A stretch of 64,000 nt of DNA from Liolophura sinensis (taxonomy: Eukaryota > Mollusca > Polyplacophora > Chitonida > Chitonidae), in NCBI RefSeq assembly GCF_032854445.1, contig NC_088306.1, positions 9,570,193 to 9,634,192 on the forward strand, read 5' to 3'. Below the pieces are notes generated by a model, which did not search any database, was not told where the DNA came from, and saw only the letters and a program-made list of their open reading frames with translations. Within the stretch, counting starts at the first letter, position 1. Each line of letters begins with the position of its first letter. A program made the translations under genes and the position numbers. Shown here one piece after another: positions 43,906 through 56,615 of this stretch.

Positions 43906-46900
43906 TAGGTGTATGCATTCTCTCATACTTTGATTGGATATTGTGAGGGTATAGCCAAGGGCTTTTGAACTCTAGTTTATTTACCTGAATGTTAGCGTTT
44001 TTCAGCTTGATTCTCATTGATTCGTCCGCCTTATAAGGTCACTTAGGAGTATTTTGTAAAGTTTGATTAATTTGTTACCGGGGAAAACTGTTGATGTCAT
44101 AAGGCAGTGCCATTTGATTGTCTTTGTCTGCTTCTGAGAGTGCCAGAATTTTTTATGACCAAACTTTAAGTGAAATACACTAGTTCGTTAGTGGCCATTT
44201 TTTTTTTGTAATGGTTGCTCTTCTGCTGTTTTTATTTGAGCATCTACAGAGCATTCGGCAAGGTCATTATCAGGGGTGGATGGGTTATAATACACCTGCC
44301 ATGAAGTTGACTTCTGTTGTAGTCTTTCGCCTTGAGAATTGACAACAGCATGAATTTCAGTTGATGACCTAGTCACAATTATTGATGATGGGTGATGTCC
44401 CTGATACCTGTGACGCTCATAATCTCTAAGTTTAATCAAGATCAACCTCTGAAGGGGATAATTTGTTCAGGAGCCAAATATAAGTGTGATATAAAAAGGA
44501 GACGTTGAAGTTTGTAGCTGGCCCTAATACCATTTGTCAGCTGAGTGAACAGGTGATGTGATCTGTGAAGATTACTTTGATGCCTTGTGGCCCCGCTTGT
44601 CAGGTACAGGTAACTGTCTACATATATACCTCGGTCTTGTAGAAAGCAATTCCCTGTTCCTACGTATAAAAAGACAAGGAAGCTAAAAAAAGAAATGATC
44701 AAGAAAGGTGGGATTATAATGGTGTCTAAAAAAAGGTGCTGGATACAAGCATACCTGAGATTTGAGGCAAAAAGGTGTACAGGTAAGACGTGAAATGAGG
44801 CCAGAAAAAGACGTCCGCCTCACGAGGATGGAGACATTGGCATGAAGCTACACTTACACACGCACATGTACGTTCAATCGGCCAAGCCGGTTTGGGATTC
44901 ATAATAAACTTATACAGGGCTGAAGTTGTAAGGCAACAATTTGTGTTCTTAAGTGGTGGCGTTAATTCAGTGCCCTCCGGCATAACTGGCCAGATCCTGT
45001 CTTACATAGTTGCCCCCCTCCCCCCCCCCTTTCTCCAACTCTCCCCACACCATCCTCTGTCAGAAGAGAACTAATACAACTGTTAGTTACACTGTTCACC
45101 AACAACAGATAGGCTGTATACAGCTCTGAACTGAAGGACCCTGTCTTACAGCTAATACAGCCTGTACATCTTGGACAGATTTTCTCAGCTTTTGCCTACA
45201 GGCCTACAGGAGTAGCCCTGGACTACTGGTTTAATATTACATACCAATGTACACTGGATGAAGGAGATGACCCAGTGATGCAGTGTGTTATGTGATGTGA
45301 CAGGAGGAAGCCACTGGAGCAGCCTTCACACCCTTATATGGCCAGCTAAGGACCTGGGATCATAGAGGACTTGGATCTGAGGACATTCATGCTGGGAGGT
45401 AATGCTATACTGTAACCTCTTAGTAACATACTAGGCTGCATCAGCCTGGAGTTGTCACTACTATATACATCTACCATTTCATAAGCTTACACAGTGAGAA
45501 ACACAGCTGGCTTGTGTGATCTGTGCCAGGGCAGGGGCTTGACTGGTACAGATTGCCCCACAGGGATACAAGGCTGCTACAGATTGGAGTACCGGACCCA
45601 GCATCCTGTATCTGGATGATATTATGTTATATTAGTGCTTACCCAGGAAATGTTCCGATAGCCAGATGAAGCTGTTAAAAAGTTCTGAACAAGGATCATA
45701 TCTGCAGTGAATGTTTTGGTTACAAGCAGTGTTGTGGGAGTGGAGTTCTGAACTGCTACTGTGTTCATTATTTCCATTAATTGGTAAGCCGGATTTGATG
45801 TGTATGTTTGTGAAAAGTGAAAGTTAGACGTACCCACGGAGATATTTCAAGGTGTACGTTCTGCTATTGTCCACTGAATTTACTGTTTGATACCCAGAGT
45901 GCTCATAACACAGGTGTGGACATTTGGTCTTTGTCCGTGGATGCCACACCGTAATTGTCTATCCCATGAGGCGCAGGTTTGGATTTACAACATCTTATAT
46001 GTACAGTATCATATGTACCTGCCTTTCTCGATCTGAATGTGTGTTGATGATTACATTGTCTAACATTATCTTCTCTTTGAAGTCAGATACGGTTGATAGT
46101 ACATGTATATATATGTATCTGTGTCTACATGCTGTATAGAGACTTTAATATGATTGATGAAACTTCTCCAAATTATACATGTGTTGATAATTGGGGTCAT
46201 GAATGGAAGTTCTTTATCTGTAAGTGGATATCAGTGTGGTATCTTGGATATAGTGCAGCTGTCAGAGAAGGCACTTTGGCTTGTTTAAGGGTGTGGTATG
46301 TAGTTGATGGCTGGGGCAAAGTGACTACGGGTAGGAAAAAGAGGCAGGTAAAGATGTTCGTTTTATACAGACATATCTATAGCAGTTGTATTGGCTTCAT
46401 ACATTGGAGATGTATGACACTTAAGGATTATCTGGGAGTTTGTTCAGAGAAGGTGTTTAAGAAAATTGCTGGCAGGCTAAAAATATGTACTTTTTGAAGC
46501 CCAACATCAAGAAATCAGGATGTTTAGGTGCTAAAAATGCCTAAAAAGTTACACTCATGTGTAGTTATCAAATCCACCAGGGTGATAGGTGTATATAAGT
46601 CCAGCCTCAGCGGGATTCTGGGTGGGGGATGTTCAGGACATCCTATCCTGAATTAAAGTTAAAGTGGGGCAACATTTATAGGAGAAGAAGTGCAGGTGAG
46701 AGTCTGGGTACCTGTTAGCTGGTCATTATCCCCTGGGGAGAAGTTAACTGTATAAAGGGGTAATTCTGAAACTATAGTACAGGGACTACCAGGCAAACTG
46801 TTGGAGAAAAGGATAGACAGGGGTGGTATTAAGGCTGCAGATTAGTCCAGTTCAGATCCACCCTACCCCCTACAACTGTGTGGCAGCCCGCGCCGCGTGG

Positions 46901-48302
46901 GCAAGGCTCTCTGTTGGTACAGTACCTTCCTGCCTGGATGTTTAGTGAGATGTGGTTAACAGAGCAGCATCCTTAATCTTCCTAGGGCAGGGCCCAGGCT
47001 CTGGTCTGAATCCCACACTTCCTGCCCTTGTTTCTGTACCTTCAGGGTTACAGGGTGTTTGAGGGGAAGTTTTAGCAGTGTGGGAGTGTGGTTATAGTAA
47101 CAGTTACACCGGGGCACTGTGTAACAGAGTACAGTTTGGACAGAGCACCCAGCTTGCTGTAAGTAATGGGTTGTTTCACCTAACCTTTAACATACTGTAT
47201 ACAAGTCTACGCATCAGGTGTTAGCTTACTTCAGGAGGTATTTTACATGGAGTTCTGGAAAGACTCGTGGAAAGTGGATTTCCCTTCGCTTCTTGGTAAT
47301 GCTCGCCCATAGAAGTCTGGCGGACATGTTGTATATCACTCTTTAAAGCTGATGCTCTGGGTTTGTTCATGTACATTGTACATGCTATACCACATGAAGG
47401 ATTCCATCTGGAGTTTGCGCCAGCTGAAGTTTTGCCCTACTTTGAGATCACACTGGCAAATCCACCACATCTTCATGCCTCACTTCCAAGGTTACGTTTC
47501 CTGGATCTATGGTCTCTGGCTGGCAGAGAAACTTTCACCTGAGATGGCAGCCGTGTTAGTGTTTATTATGTGTATATGATCAGAACAGCAGAAGCCTAGC
47601 TTCAGTGGTGTGCAAAATCCAATACAGAAAGTTTTATGGAAGAGATGGGAGAAGTTCTATGTATATGTTTTAAATGGGCTTTAAGTGGCATGAAAATCTC
47701 TGAGGTTTTTGGGGATGTTTGCATAAAGCAGGAGGAACACACTGTTGAGATGTTCAGCTTGTTTTGGTCCGTGGAGAATATTATGTAGACCGTAGAATGA
47801 CAGCTGTTGGCTTTGTTACAGAAGGTTGGGTTTGAGTAAGAGAGAGACTCTTCCAAGGTCTGCGTGTACATGACAGTTCTAAACTCTCTTGGTTGGTGTA
47901 CATCATTATGGCTCTTTAGACTGAGGGTCATATAGATAAAGAAAATTCCATGTTTTCTTAATACTTTAAATGACCTAAAATTTTACCCACAAAAGTCCAT
48001 TTTAAGAGACAAATAAATGGCACAAAATATTATTTTTGGTGCTGAAACTTGCAGTTTTCCAGAAGAACATAATCACACGTTCCAAGCAAATCTTAAAACA
48101 CCTTTCTAAACTCAGTAGAAGTCTCAGAATCAGGGAAAATGGACGAGTTAGACATGGGCGAAATTTATGGTCATTTAGGGTAACAACATTGTATGTGCAT
48201 TTAAACTATTGAGAACATTTAGGTTTGGCGTCTCGATGTCGTGACGGTATGCATTTGCATTGTTTACTGCCATCGGAGTTTATCATTAAACCCTGACATT
48301 AT
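43906..48302. other. Intron, no gene seen
   Basis: Presumed intron of 4.4 kb. A C-rich run lies at 45007-45029. The longest frame (46093-46497, 134 codons) has no recognised motif and no flanking splice sites of quality, and is not called. Confidence 0.4.
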
Positions 48303-48520
48303 CCATCTGGCTGTTCAAAAGTGTATTAATAAGTTCAAAAGTGTATTAATAAGTTCAAAAGTGTATTAATAAGTTCAAAAGTGTATTAATAATTTAGTTG
48401 AGCCAGACTTTAAATCTTAATTCAAGGCTTATCTTCATACAAAAAAAATAGGACTTCAATAGTCCAGGCAAAAGTTTGTTCAGGACTGCTAATACACTTT
48501 TGAACAACTGGGCCCAGTAT
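48303..48520. mobile_element. MITE-like element with tandemly expanded left end
   Basis: The left end CTGGCTGTTCAAAAGTGTAT pairs with the right end, whose complement reads CCCAGTTGTTCAAAAGTGTA. The inner part of the left arm is repeated four times as a 20-bp unit (AAGTTCAAAAGTGTATTAAT, 48316-48390). Confidence 0.6.
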
Positions 48521-48542
48521 CTACAGGGTCATTTATTTATTG

Positions 48543-49063
48543 GAAAATAGCTGAATATGCTGCTAGTAAAGTATTACCAGGGAAATAGCTGAATATGCTA
48601 CTAGTAGAGCATGTCCAGGAAAATAGCTGAATATGCTACTAGTAGAGTATGTCCAGGAAAATAGCTGAATATGCTACTAGTAGAGTATGTCCAGGAAAAT
48701 AGCTGAATATGCTGCTAGTAGAGTATGTCCAGGAAATTAGCTGAGTATGCTATTTGTAGAGTATGAGCAGGAAAATAGCTGAAAATGCTGCTAGTAGAGT
48801 ATGTCCAGGAAAATAGCTGAATATGCTGCTAGTATAGTATGTCCAGGAAAATAGCTGAAAATGCTGCTAGTAGAGTATGTCCAGGAAAATAGAGTATGTC
48901 CAGGAAAATAGCTGAATATGCTGCTAGTAGAGTATGTCCAGGAAAATAGCTGAATATGCTGCTAGTAGAGTATGTCCAGGGAAATAGCTGAATATGCTAT
49001 TTGTAGAGTATGTCCAGGAAAATAGCTGAATATGCTGAGCACTAGTAGCATATGTCCAGGAGA
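48543..49063. repeat. 38-bp minisatellite, about 13 units
   Basis: Units read GGAAAATAGCTGAATATGCT then GCTAGTAGAGTATGTCCA. One short unit lies near 48885-48905, and a CTATTTGTAGAG variant occurs twice. Confidence 0.95.
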
Positions 49064-49426
49064 TCACCATTGGTAATAGTTTATTTAATTAATTTTGAGA
49101 GATTTTAGAGAATTCTTGGTTGCTTTTTTACTGTGAACTTGTCACCACTTGGAGTCAAGTGTATTACTTTATACGCTTTTTTCTCTGTGATATGGGATCA
49201 TTTTTTTCACATGTATCACTGCCGCGATGCTTTGATATTGATGGTATTTGTTTTTGTCCCAGATTTCGTGTGAGGATGGTACCGTGCAGCTTGTATTTGT
49301 GACAATATCTGCAAGATTCCCTGACCGCATTCTTCCAGGATTTGGTTTCTTTTTGGATTCTTTTTGGATAACTGTGATTTGCTGTAAAGCCTTGGATTAT
49401 GATCGCATATCCCAGAAGGCATTATT
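49064..49426. other. Stretch before a candidate exon
   Basis: No element recognised. Pyrimidine-rich tracts (TTTTTTCTCTG near 49175) could belong to splice sites, but none is decisive. Confidence 0.3.
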
Positions 49427-50182
49427 ATGAAGCAAAAACATGTGCCATTCAAGTATGTTTACTCCAAACTCACTCTATACCACACCCTGAAGGTTGACCT
49501 CAAGTGGTGCCGCTCTATTCACCATTGTCTGCTCTGTAAAGTATCCCCCGGTGCCAAGGCTGCGAGATTGTCCTGCGGTGCATTTCACCATGGCTTTTGC
49601 AGAGCGGCAACACCGGTGGTGCCGCGTCAGCAGAGCGCACAGCCGAAGGTGCTGGCAGACAGCGTGGTGGCTGTTAACTGTAAGGAACCCGTCCCAGTTG
49701 CAGTGATTCTCAAGCCTGGCAACGTGTTAAACCAGCCCAAAGTACTCACCAGCAACTCTATAACTCAGCCCAAAGCCGTCCAAGACAATCGGGTATTGCA
49801 GTCAAACATTATTCACAGAAGCGAAGTGTCGCAGGACAAGGAAATTTACGACAATGCCCCGATCCAGTCTGAACCCATTTATGATGAGATTGTGGTGTCC
49901 CAACCAAATGTCAGTGTCAACAATGTTGTGTCTCAGGCTAACGTCAATGGCAACAATATTGCATCTCAACCTAATATCAACAATGTTGTGGTGTCTCCTG
50001 ATGTTGGCCGCAGTGGTGTTGCCATACAGCCTCATCAGATTGCCCGCGGAAAAAGCAATGTAACCCAGGGTGATGTCAATCATGATGAAGCTCCGCCCAT
50101 TATCTTGAGCTCTGAATTTGTCAATCAACGTCAAGTAGCCATTGGCGACACACCTCGAATTATACTTGGTACCCGTCCACAG
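49427..50182 (+). CDS. Candidate exon or alternative first exon, function unknown
   Basis: A 252-codon open frame from ATG 49427 to a possible donor CACAG|GTATAG (50183), where it would leave in phase 0, the same phase as the PP2A subunit exon. The true start may be the ATG or a splice acceptor, for example ATGGCTTTTGCAG near 49610. From about codon 62 the protein is Asn/Gln/Val-rich with a loose repeat of the type QPNV..NNVVSQ and IYDEIVVSQP. That is disordered linker sequence, and its base composition is less AT-rich than the flanks. Vertebrate PPP2R3A has long isoforms made with a large extra N-terminal exon, so this could be an alternative exon of the same gene. No homology is recognised, and that link is inference. 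Confidence 0.45.
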
Positions 50183-50342
50183 GTATAGTATTTATAGCAG
50201 TTGAATTTTAGTTATAAGTAACTGAATAGGTAACGAAAAAAAAAAATAGTCCTGTGGTGTCTGATCAACTTAGTGAGCATGCTGTGAAATCTCCCAAAAC
50301 ATGAAATGTGCTGCTGGTATTTTCATCAGCTACATGATACTG

Positions 50343-50667
50343 GGGAATCCGAATGACCCGGGATCAAACCCTTTTTGGGTCATACCAGTAGACACCAAAG
50401 ACTTTAATAATGGTACTTGTTGATGCCTCTCTTGGCGGTTATAGCAAGGAAACAGGACTGGTTTGCCCAGTGTCAGTATAATATTACTGGGTGTAGTGTC
50501 ATGTCTGGTGTCTTCGGCATGATACTTTAGTGATGCCAACACTTTAGAGGCATGAACTTGCCCAGCCACAAGAAGACATAGTATATGTTCACACACCTAA
50601 TGACTCCTGGTTGTAATATGACTGAAAAATTGACTGAAAAAATCGTTAAGACCCAAGCATTCATACA
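50343..50667 (+). mobile_element. tRNA-derived SINE, family C, second copy
   Basis: Shares CCCGGGATCAAACC, GGGTCATACCAGT, GTCATGTCTGGTGTCTTCGG, GAACTTGCCCAGCCACAAGA and ATGACTGAAAAATTG with the copy at 6984-7337. The first part of the head is eroded. Confidence 0.78.
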
Positions 50668-51164
50668 AGTACATGAAAAACTGTATCCTGACGTACAGAT
50701 AGAATGGAATAATGTGGAAATCGTGGAAACGTTCATGTTCAGTTTCGTTGATTGATTTTCCATCTATAAGTTACAGCACTTGCTCACGTTGTTGTTATTT
50801 TATGTGATGTAAGTTGACACTACCTGTAAAAGGGAGTCAAAATATGAAATAAGGTTCCTCATACAGACAACTGAAAACAATGCATAAAAATACTTTTATT
50901 TAATTTTTTCATATTTGCTTGACAGGACATACCGCCAACGCCGAAAAAAATTGTTTTGTTATTTTAGATGTCATCTACATAAAGTTTCAGATGTGTAATG
51001 ACCTCAAACCTTTTCAGGGGATTTCCCCTGACAATTCTCTTCATTGACATTTTGCCGAAAATATAGGCATAATAGGGTTAGGAAGGAGTCAAATGCAACT
51101 CATTTTTGGTTATAACTGAACCAAATCAAAAATTCTGAATTTCTTTCAGCGGTATGTCCCTTTA
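50668..51164. other. Intron, no feature seen
   Basis: AT-rich sequence without a recognised frame or repeat. Confidence 0.4.
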
Positions 51165-51423
51165 AGAGTGTTGAAAGGTTTTCAAATATTTGAATACTAT
51201 GGTGGGCTTTATGAGCCACACTAACGATATCTAGGAACTCTTTGACGTCAAATCACCTTTTTTTCCTGATGTTAACCACAAGGAAGCAATTTTTGGGAGC
51301 ATTATTTCAGTAATTCTTTACTCCTAGGTAAAAAACTTCTAAACTCCTAGTTCCTAAACTCTAATAGTATGGTCCATAAAGCCCACCCTAGAATTCAAAT
51401 GTTTGAACTTCTTTAACTCTCTC
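51165..51423. mobile_element. MITE-like element with long terminal inverted repeats
   Basis: The left arm 51178-51218 (TTCAAATATTTGAATACTAT, GGTGGGCTTTATGAGCCA) is matched at almost every base by the complement of 51370-51410. Weaker pairing extends to about 51165 and 51423. No coding capacity, so non-autonomous. Confidence 0.72.
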
Positions 51424-51559
51424 CACGAAAAGCTAAAAAAATAAATGAAAGTGTATTTATGCATAGTTAGTTTTAAGTGGTCTGTTTGGTGATGCCTACT
51501 TTGATTTTTAGAGGTGTTTGCCTTTAATGTAGCTGATGTAAATGACACAGTCTCACATT

Positions 51560-52062
51560 TCTTCTACTTGTGTGTGTGTTAATGCACATGTAGCTGAGGT
51601 GATATGAATGACAGTTGCACACTTCATCTACTTGTGTGTGTTAATGCACATGTAGCTGAGGTGATATGAATGACAGTTGCACACTTCATCTTCTTGTGTG
51701 TGTTAATGTACATGTAGCTGAGGTGATATGAATGACAGTTGCACACTTCATCTGCTTGTGTGTGTTAATGCACATGTAGCTGAGGTGATATGAATGACAG
51801 TTGCACACTTCATCTACTTGTGTGTGTTAATGCACATGTAGCTGAGGTGATATGAATGACAGTTGCACACTTCATCTACTTGTGTGTGTTAATGCACATG
51901 TAGCTGAGGTGATCTGAATGACATTTGCACACTTCATCTTCTTGTGTGTGTTAATGTACATGTAGCCGAGGTGATATGAATGACAGTTGCACACTTCATC
52001 TACTTGTGTATGTTAATGTACATGTAGCTGAGGTGATATGAATGACAGTTGCACACTTCATG
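51560..52062. repeat. 62-bp minisatellite, about 8 units
   Basis: Units read ACTTGTGTGTGTTAATGCAC, ATGTAGCTGAGGTGATATGA, ATGACAGTTGCACACTTCAT, CT. Substitutions are few (GCAC/GTAC, TACT/TTCT/TGCT). Confidence 0.95.
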
Positions 52063-52302
52063 CCAGTTTATGATACGTTTTTATAGATGTAGCAGAGTAC
52101 AAGTAAATGAGTAAACAACTTTTCATTTACTCTTCTACATGTAGTTCTAGATTATAGACATTAGCTACAGTATTACATGTCTGCCATTTGCATGAGCTAA
52201 CATGTATGTAAAATTTTGTGATTTTACCACTGTCATAGTTTATATTCATTGATTTTAACTGACATAGCAATTTGTTATGGTCATACATGTATGAAGTGTA
52301 CA

Positions 52303-52347
52303 GTTTTGTCAGTTACAGTTTTGTCAGTTACAGTTTTGTCAGTTGAA
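52303..52347. repeat. 15-bp tandem repeat, three units
   Basis: Three copies of CAGTTTTGTCAGTTA. Confidence 0.9.
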
Positions 52348-52420
52348 GTTATATGCTCGTTATGTTACCTCTACCCATCCATTCATTATGATCGGTCACC
52401 TCATGAATTGCATATCCATC

Positions 52421-52443
52421 ACTCACTCACTCACTCACTCACT
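52421..52443. repeat. (ACTC)n microsatellite
   Basis: Five to six ACTC units, followed about 115 bases later by an A run of 20 (52561-52580). Confidence 0.9.
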
Positions 52444-52580
52444 CTGGCTTATATTGCATTGAACATTTGGCTTCATTCATCAAGAATGGAAAGTGTCATA
52501 GTTCGTTGGCGAGTAACGAGGACCCAAGGGTTTTGTACGTGTCCAGATATTCATGCTATGAAAAAAAAAAAAAAAAAAAA

Positions 52581-53847
52581 GAATGTATACATGTGTACAT
52601 GTGTATGTACATGCCTGTACGCCAACTTCAATGAAAGAAACTTAGAGGATGCATGAAAAGGCATTAAAAATAAAGAGTATTGTTTTAAGGAAAATGAAGA
52701 AAGATGTGGGGGAAAAAAGTTGTCATTTTTGAGAAAAAAAATTATCATTTTTGAGGCATAGTTTATATTTCTTAATATTCACTATATTTTATGTATATTT
52801 TGTGTCAGTGATCAGAAATATTTGGAAATGACATTATCCATGAACATACTAGGAATGTGAGACCAGCTAAGCATACCCAATTTGAGCTCCCTTGCCCCAA
52901 CCCCGACAGAGTTGTTATAACAGCTATCACTCTTGACTTCACCATAGCAGGTTACTTCGTCTTAAGACTAACCGATTGGACTTTAGACCTTTTACACCCC
53001 AGGGCTCAAGAAGAAAGCTGAAAATATTTTTTGTAGTTTTATATGTTAGGCCACATGTAGTCCATATTTAATAAGAAATCTAAACCAAGGGTTTCATGTA
53101 TATTTTAATGTGAATAATGTTGTGGTAAAAAAAAAATAGGAGATGGGAAAGCAAAATGATGTAGTCCATCTCAGGTTACCACCTATAGTTTGTACATTTT
53201 TCTTTTCTATAACCCTTTTTCCATGGAAGAATTTGTACATTCGTTCAAAAAAAAAACAAAAGAACAAAAACAAACTCATGACGGTCATGATGGAAGCTTT
53301 TCTTTTGGCCAGGTTGCATGATCATGTTGGGTAGATTCAGTTACATTTTGCACACACAAAATGTGACCTAGAAATGACATACTTTGGCGTAGCCCTGATA
53401 TTCGATGTAATGTCATCTAGCGCCCTAATCAAGGTTTATCAAGGTATATATTGCGACGAAATCTGAGCTTTCATAACAGAAAAAATTAATGCCGATATTC
53501 ATGCAATTTGATTGATGACTTGTGATGGCAGTTTTAGAGTTTTTGGTGATTATTACTATGTGTGCATGTATGTGTTTGTCATTAGGGTTATCAGACCAGG
53601 TAATTTGTCAGGTGTATAATCTTTTAATGACGGCAGTGATCTAAGGCTTGGCTAAGCTCACTCTGTTAGGATCTGCTGTGATTATGCAAATATCTCCTAT
53701 CATAGTCATGAATATTTAGAAGAAACTGATTCTTTCGTGTCGATCAGCTAAGAAAAAAGAAAAGAGCACAGTTACAGGTTAATGGGTACAAAAACAAAGA
53801 ATGCGTGCTTTGTTTACTGATACATAGCATACATGTACATTTGCCTA
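52581..53847. other. Intron, no feature seen
   Basis: AT-rich with A runs; no frame or element that I recognise. Confidence 0.4.
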
Positions 53848-54109
53848 ATTTATTTGTTTATTTAATTGATCGGTGTTTTACACCATACTGAAGAATATTT
53901 CACTTGTACAGCAGCCGCCAGTATTATGGCGGGAGGAAACCTGGCAGAGAAAGGCGAAATCCATGACCATGCGCAGGCTGCTGGCAGACCTTCCCATGTA
54001 CAGCCTGTGAGGAGGCCAGCATGAGCTGGACAGCGACTACATTGGTTTGAGGCTCCAGGGTCATTACGCCACGCTGGCACGCTAACCCCCTCAGCCATGG
54101 AGGCCTCGG
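53848..54109 (-). mobile_element. SINE family A, full-length diverged copy
   Basis: Reverse strand: (TTTA)n, GGTGTTTTACACCATACTG, CAGTATTATGGCGGGAGG, GAGGCCAGCATGAGCTGGA, and a head ending CAGCCATGGAGGCCTC. Confidence 0.87.
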
Positions 54110-56351
54110 TAGCCATTAAATCTCAGTGCTTAAAGTGCAAACTGGACTTAAAATTTGTTTTTGTTATCGTCTTCAATTATTGTTCAAATATTTACCTGCT
54201 CTACAAGGTTATTTTAGTTCATTTCACCATAGTCTTGAACAGTAATTTAAAAATATATGCATAAAACATATGGAACTTAAATTTATTGACCAATATCACT
54301 GTGTAAAGCAACTTTAAAATTATTACATGAAAAAAAACAAACAAAAACAAAAAAACAACAGTATCTAATGCCATAAGTCTGATCCACATGTTCTTCAGTT
54401 TATTATGTGAAATACGGTGTAAGTATGAATGTACAGAATATTAGATTGTATCTCACCAATGACTGATTCATCTAAAGTTACATGTGTGTCTGTATTTGAC
54501 CCCTTGACCCCTTGTTAACTACCCAGGCTAAAATTACATGATAGTATTTTAGTATGCATTGAATTTGTTGTATGCTGGGTAAAAGCCAGTATGTACATGG
54601 ATATATAGAGATATGCCTCAGTTTGTAAATATATTTAAAATAATTCACAGCCTTTCTCCAAGATAACCTTCCAGTCTTTCAGACTTTTATTTATGTTGGC
54701 CGATTTGCAAAGTGAAAATGTAAATTTGTAGCTAAAATTAGGACCATGTTTCAGTGTGTTTGCAAAGCCAGTATATATATACAAGTATATGTATTGAAAG
54801 AGTGCACATCAATTGCCCTGCAAGTGTAAAAGATGACCTAACCTTTCTTTTTACAAAGGTAAGATTTGTAGCTACCTTTATATCACTGGTCAGGTGATAC
54901 CTGCATTCGTAAGGTGTGTTAAAGAACAAGCATGAATAACCACTTTTACACATCTTATCATCAGTCCCCTAAAATAGCAAAAGGTGGTACCTGATAGAAG
55001 TGCTGCCAGAAATAACCTGATGATTGATGGCTCTACTCTGCAGGCACAGACACCTACTGGTATAGCTTACATGAACGTTGGTAAAGCAAAAAAAAAAAAC
55101 AACAACAACATAAAAATAACAACACACACTTTTGAGTGTATCTTTGCTGTTTACTTGTAATTGTGTACACTTCTTTAAAACTGGTTTATTTTACCCATGT
55201 CATGGTGGTACATTTGTACAGTTTAATATTAAGTATGTATATGTACCTGACATCATAACAGGGTTGTTTGTCAGTCAGACAGAAAATAATCGAAAATCTC
55301 AGCTGCATGTATATGTGGCATAAAGTTTGAATGCTATAGAGGACATTTGGTTGAAAGTTCTAAGAGTGACATAAATAAGGATGTGAACTATCAGAAAGTT
55401 TGAGGATATGACAGTCTTTTGGTTAAAAGTTATACTGAAATAATACATATCAATTCCTGTAAAATTGTTTTCCAAGATTTGCCCAGCCTAGGCACTGTTA
55501 TACATGTACATGTGTTCTCATGATAAAGTGTATGTAGATAGGAGTTTACAGGAATTGCAGGAACCATATTTGAAATAAAAATTGTCCATTTTTGAAATAA
55601 GCTTGGTGATAACTTTTGAAATGAAAATTTGCCAATTTGAAGTAAAATGTGCACTTTTTTCATGAACTGGTTAATTTCTGAATAGCGGAACTGTTCTTAT
55701 TTCTTAAGCACTTAAATTTTTATTTTTGAATGTAGTCAGAAGGATTTTTTGGCAAGCTTGTCACCGTTTCGTGGCATGGAACTTGCTTTAAAAATGGTCT
55801 GTTTTGTTTCAGAAGTGGTTTTTTTTATCTAAAACTGATACATTATTTCCTAAAGGACATTACAACAGGTGGGAGTAAGAGTCCGGGAAATTAGGTACAG
55901 TGCGTAGTGTAAGGTTGGCTTAGGAAATAATTAGTGTGGTAAAGAACATCCCTCAGTTACCCTCCCCCTTCTTACTCCTCGGGCCCCATTGCTCTCCCCC
56001 TGTTTCTGTTTCTCAAAAATCAGCCTGGCACGCAGCCAGGTTGAGGTACATGTAGAGGAACAGATCCCTCTAACCCCCATCCCTTCCGCTTGCAGATCTA
56101 AGTATAGAGACAGATATGGCTGCAGTCTGCTAGCCTCATCCACAACTCTTGTACTACACCTACTGCTATATGTACCCAGTAGGCTGGCCCTTCAGGAGAT
56201 AACAAGGAGCCAGGATGACCTACAATAAGCATATCCACAGCTATACCATAGTCACCCTAATATCCACATCTCACTGATGGAGTCTTGAGTTACAGTGTTA
56301 TGGCAGAGTGACCTCCCTTATTTTGTGAAGCAATGTCAGCCACTTGGTTTT
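54110..56351. other. Intron, no feature seen
   Basis: AT-rich; an (A/C)-rich low-complexity tract lies at 54330-54360 and another at 55087-55123. No gene is recognised. Confidence 0.4.
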
Positions 56352-56615
56352 TATTCATTTATTTATTTGATTGGTGTTTTATTTCGTATTCAGGAATATT
56401 TCACTTGAATGTATGGCGGCGACCAGAATCATGGTGGGAGGAGCCCAGGGGAAACCCATGACCATCTGCAGGTTGCTCACACACCTTCCCATGTACGGCC
56501 GGAGAGGAAGCCAGCATGAAGCATGAGCTGGACTTGAACTCACAATGACCACATTGGTGAGAAGCTTCAGGGTCATTGTGCTGACATGCTTATCACCTCG
56601 GCCAGAAAGACCCCC
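56352..56615 (-). mobile_element. SINE family A, full-length diverged copy
   Basis: Reverse strand: TTTATTTGATTGGTGTTTTA, CAGGAATATTTCACTTG, GGCCGGAGAGGAAGCCAGC (with a small duplication ATGAAGCATGAGC) and GAGCTGGACTTGAACTC. Confidence 0.86.

Noticed and set aside
46093-46497. Frame of 134 codons in the right half
   Set aside because: No family resemblance, starts in low-complexity ATGTATATAT sequence, and no good splice sites or promoter.
52249-52656. Frame of 135 codons
   Set aside because: It is built from a 15-bp tandem repeat, an ACTC microsatellite and a poly(A) run.
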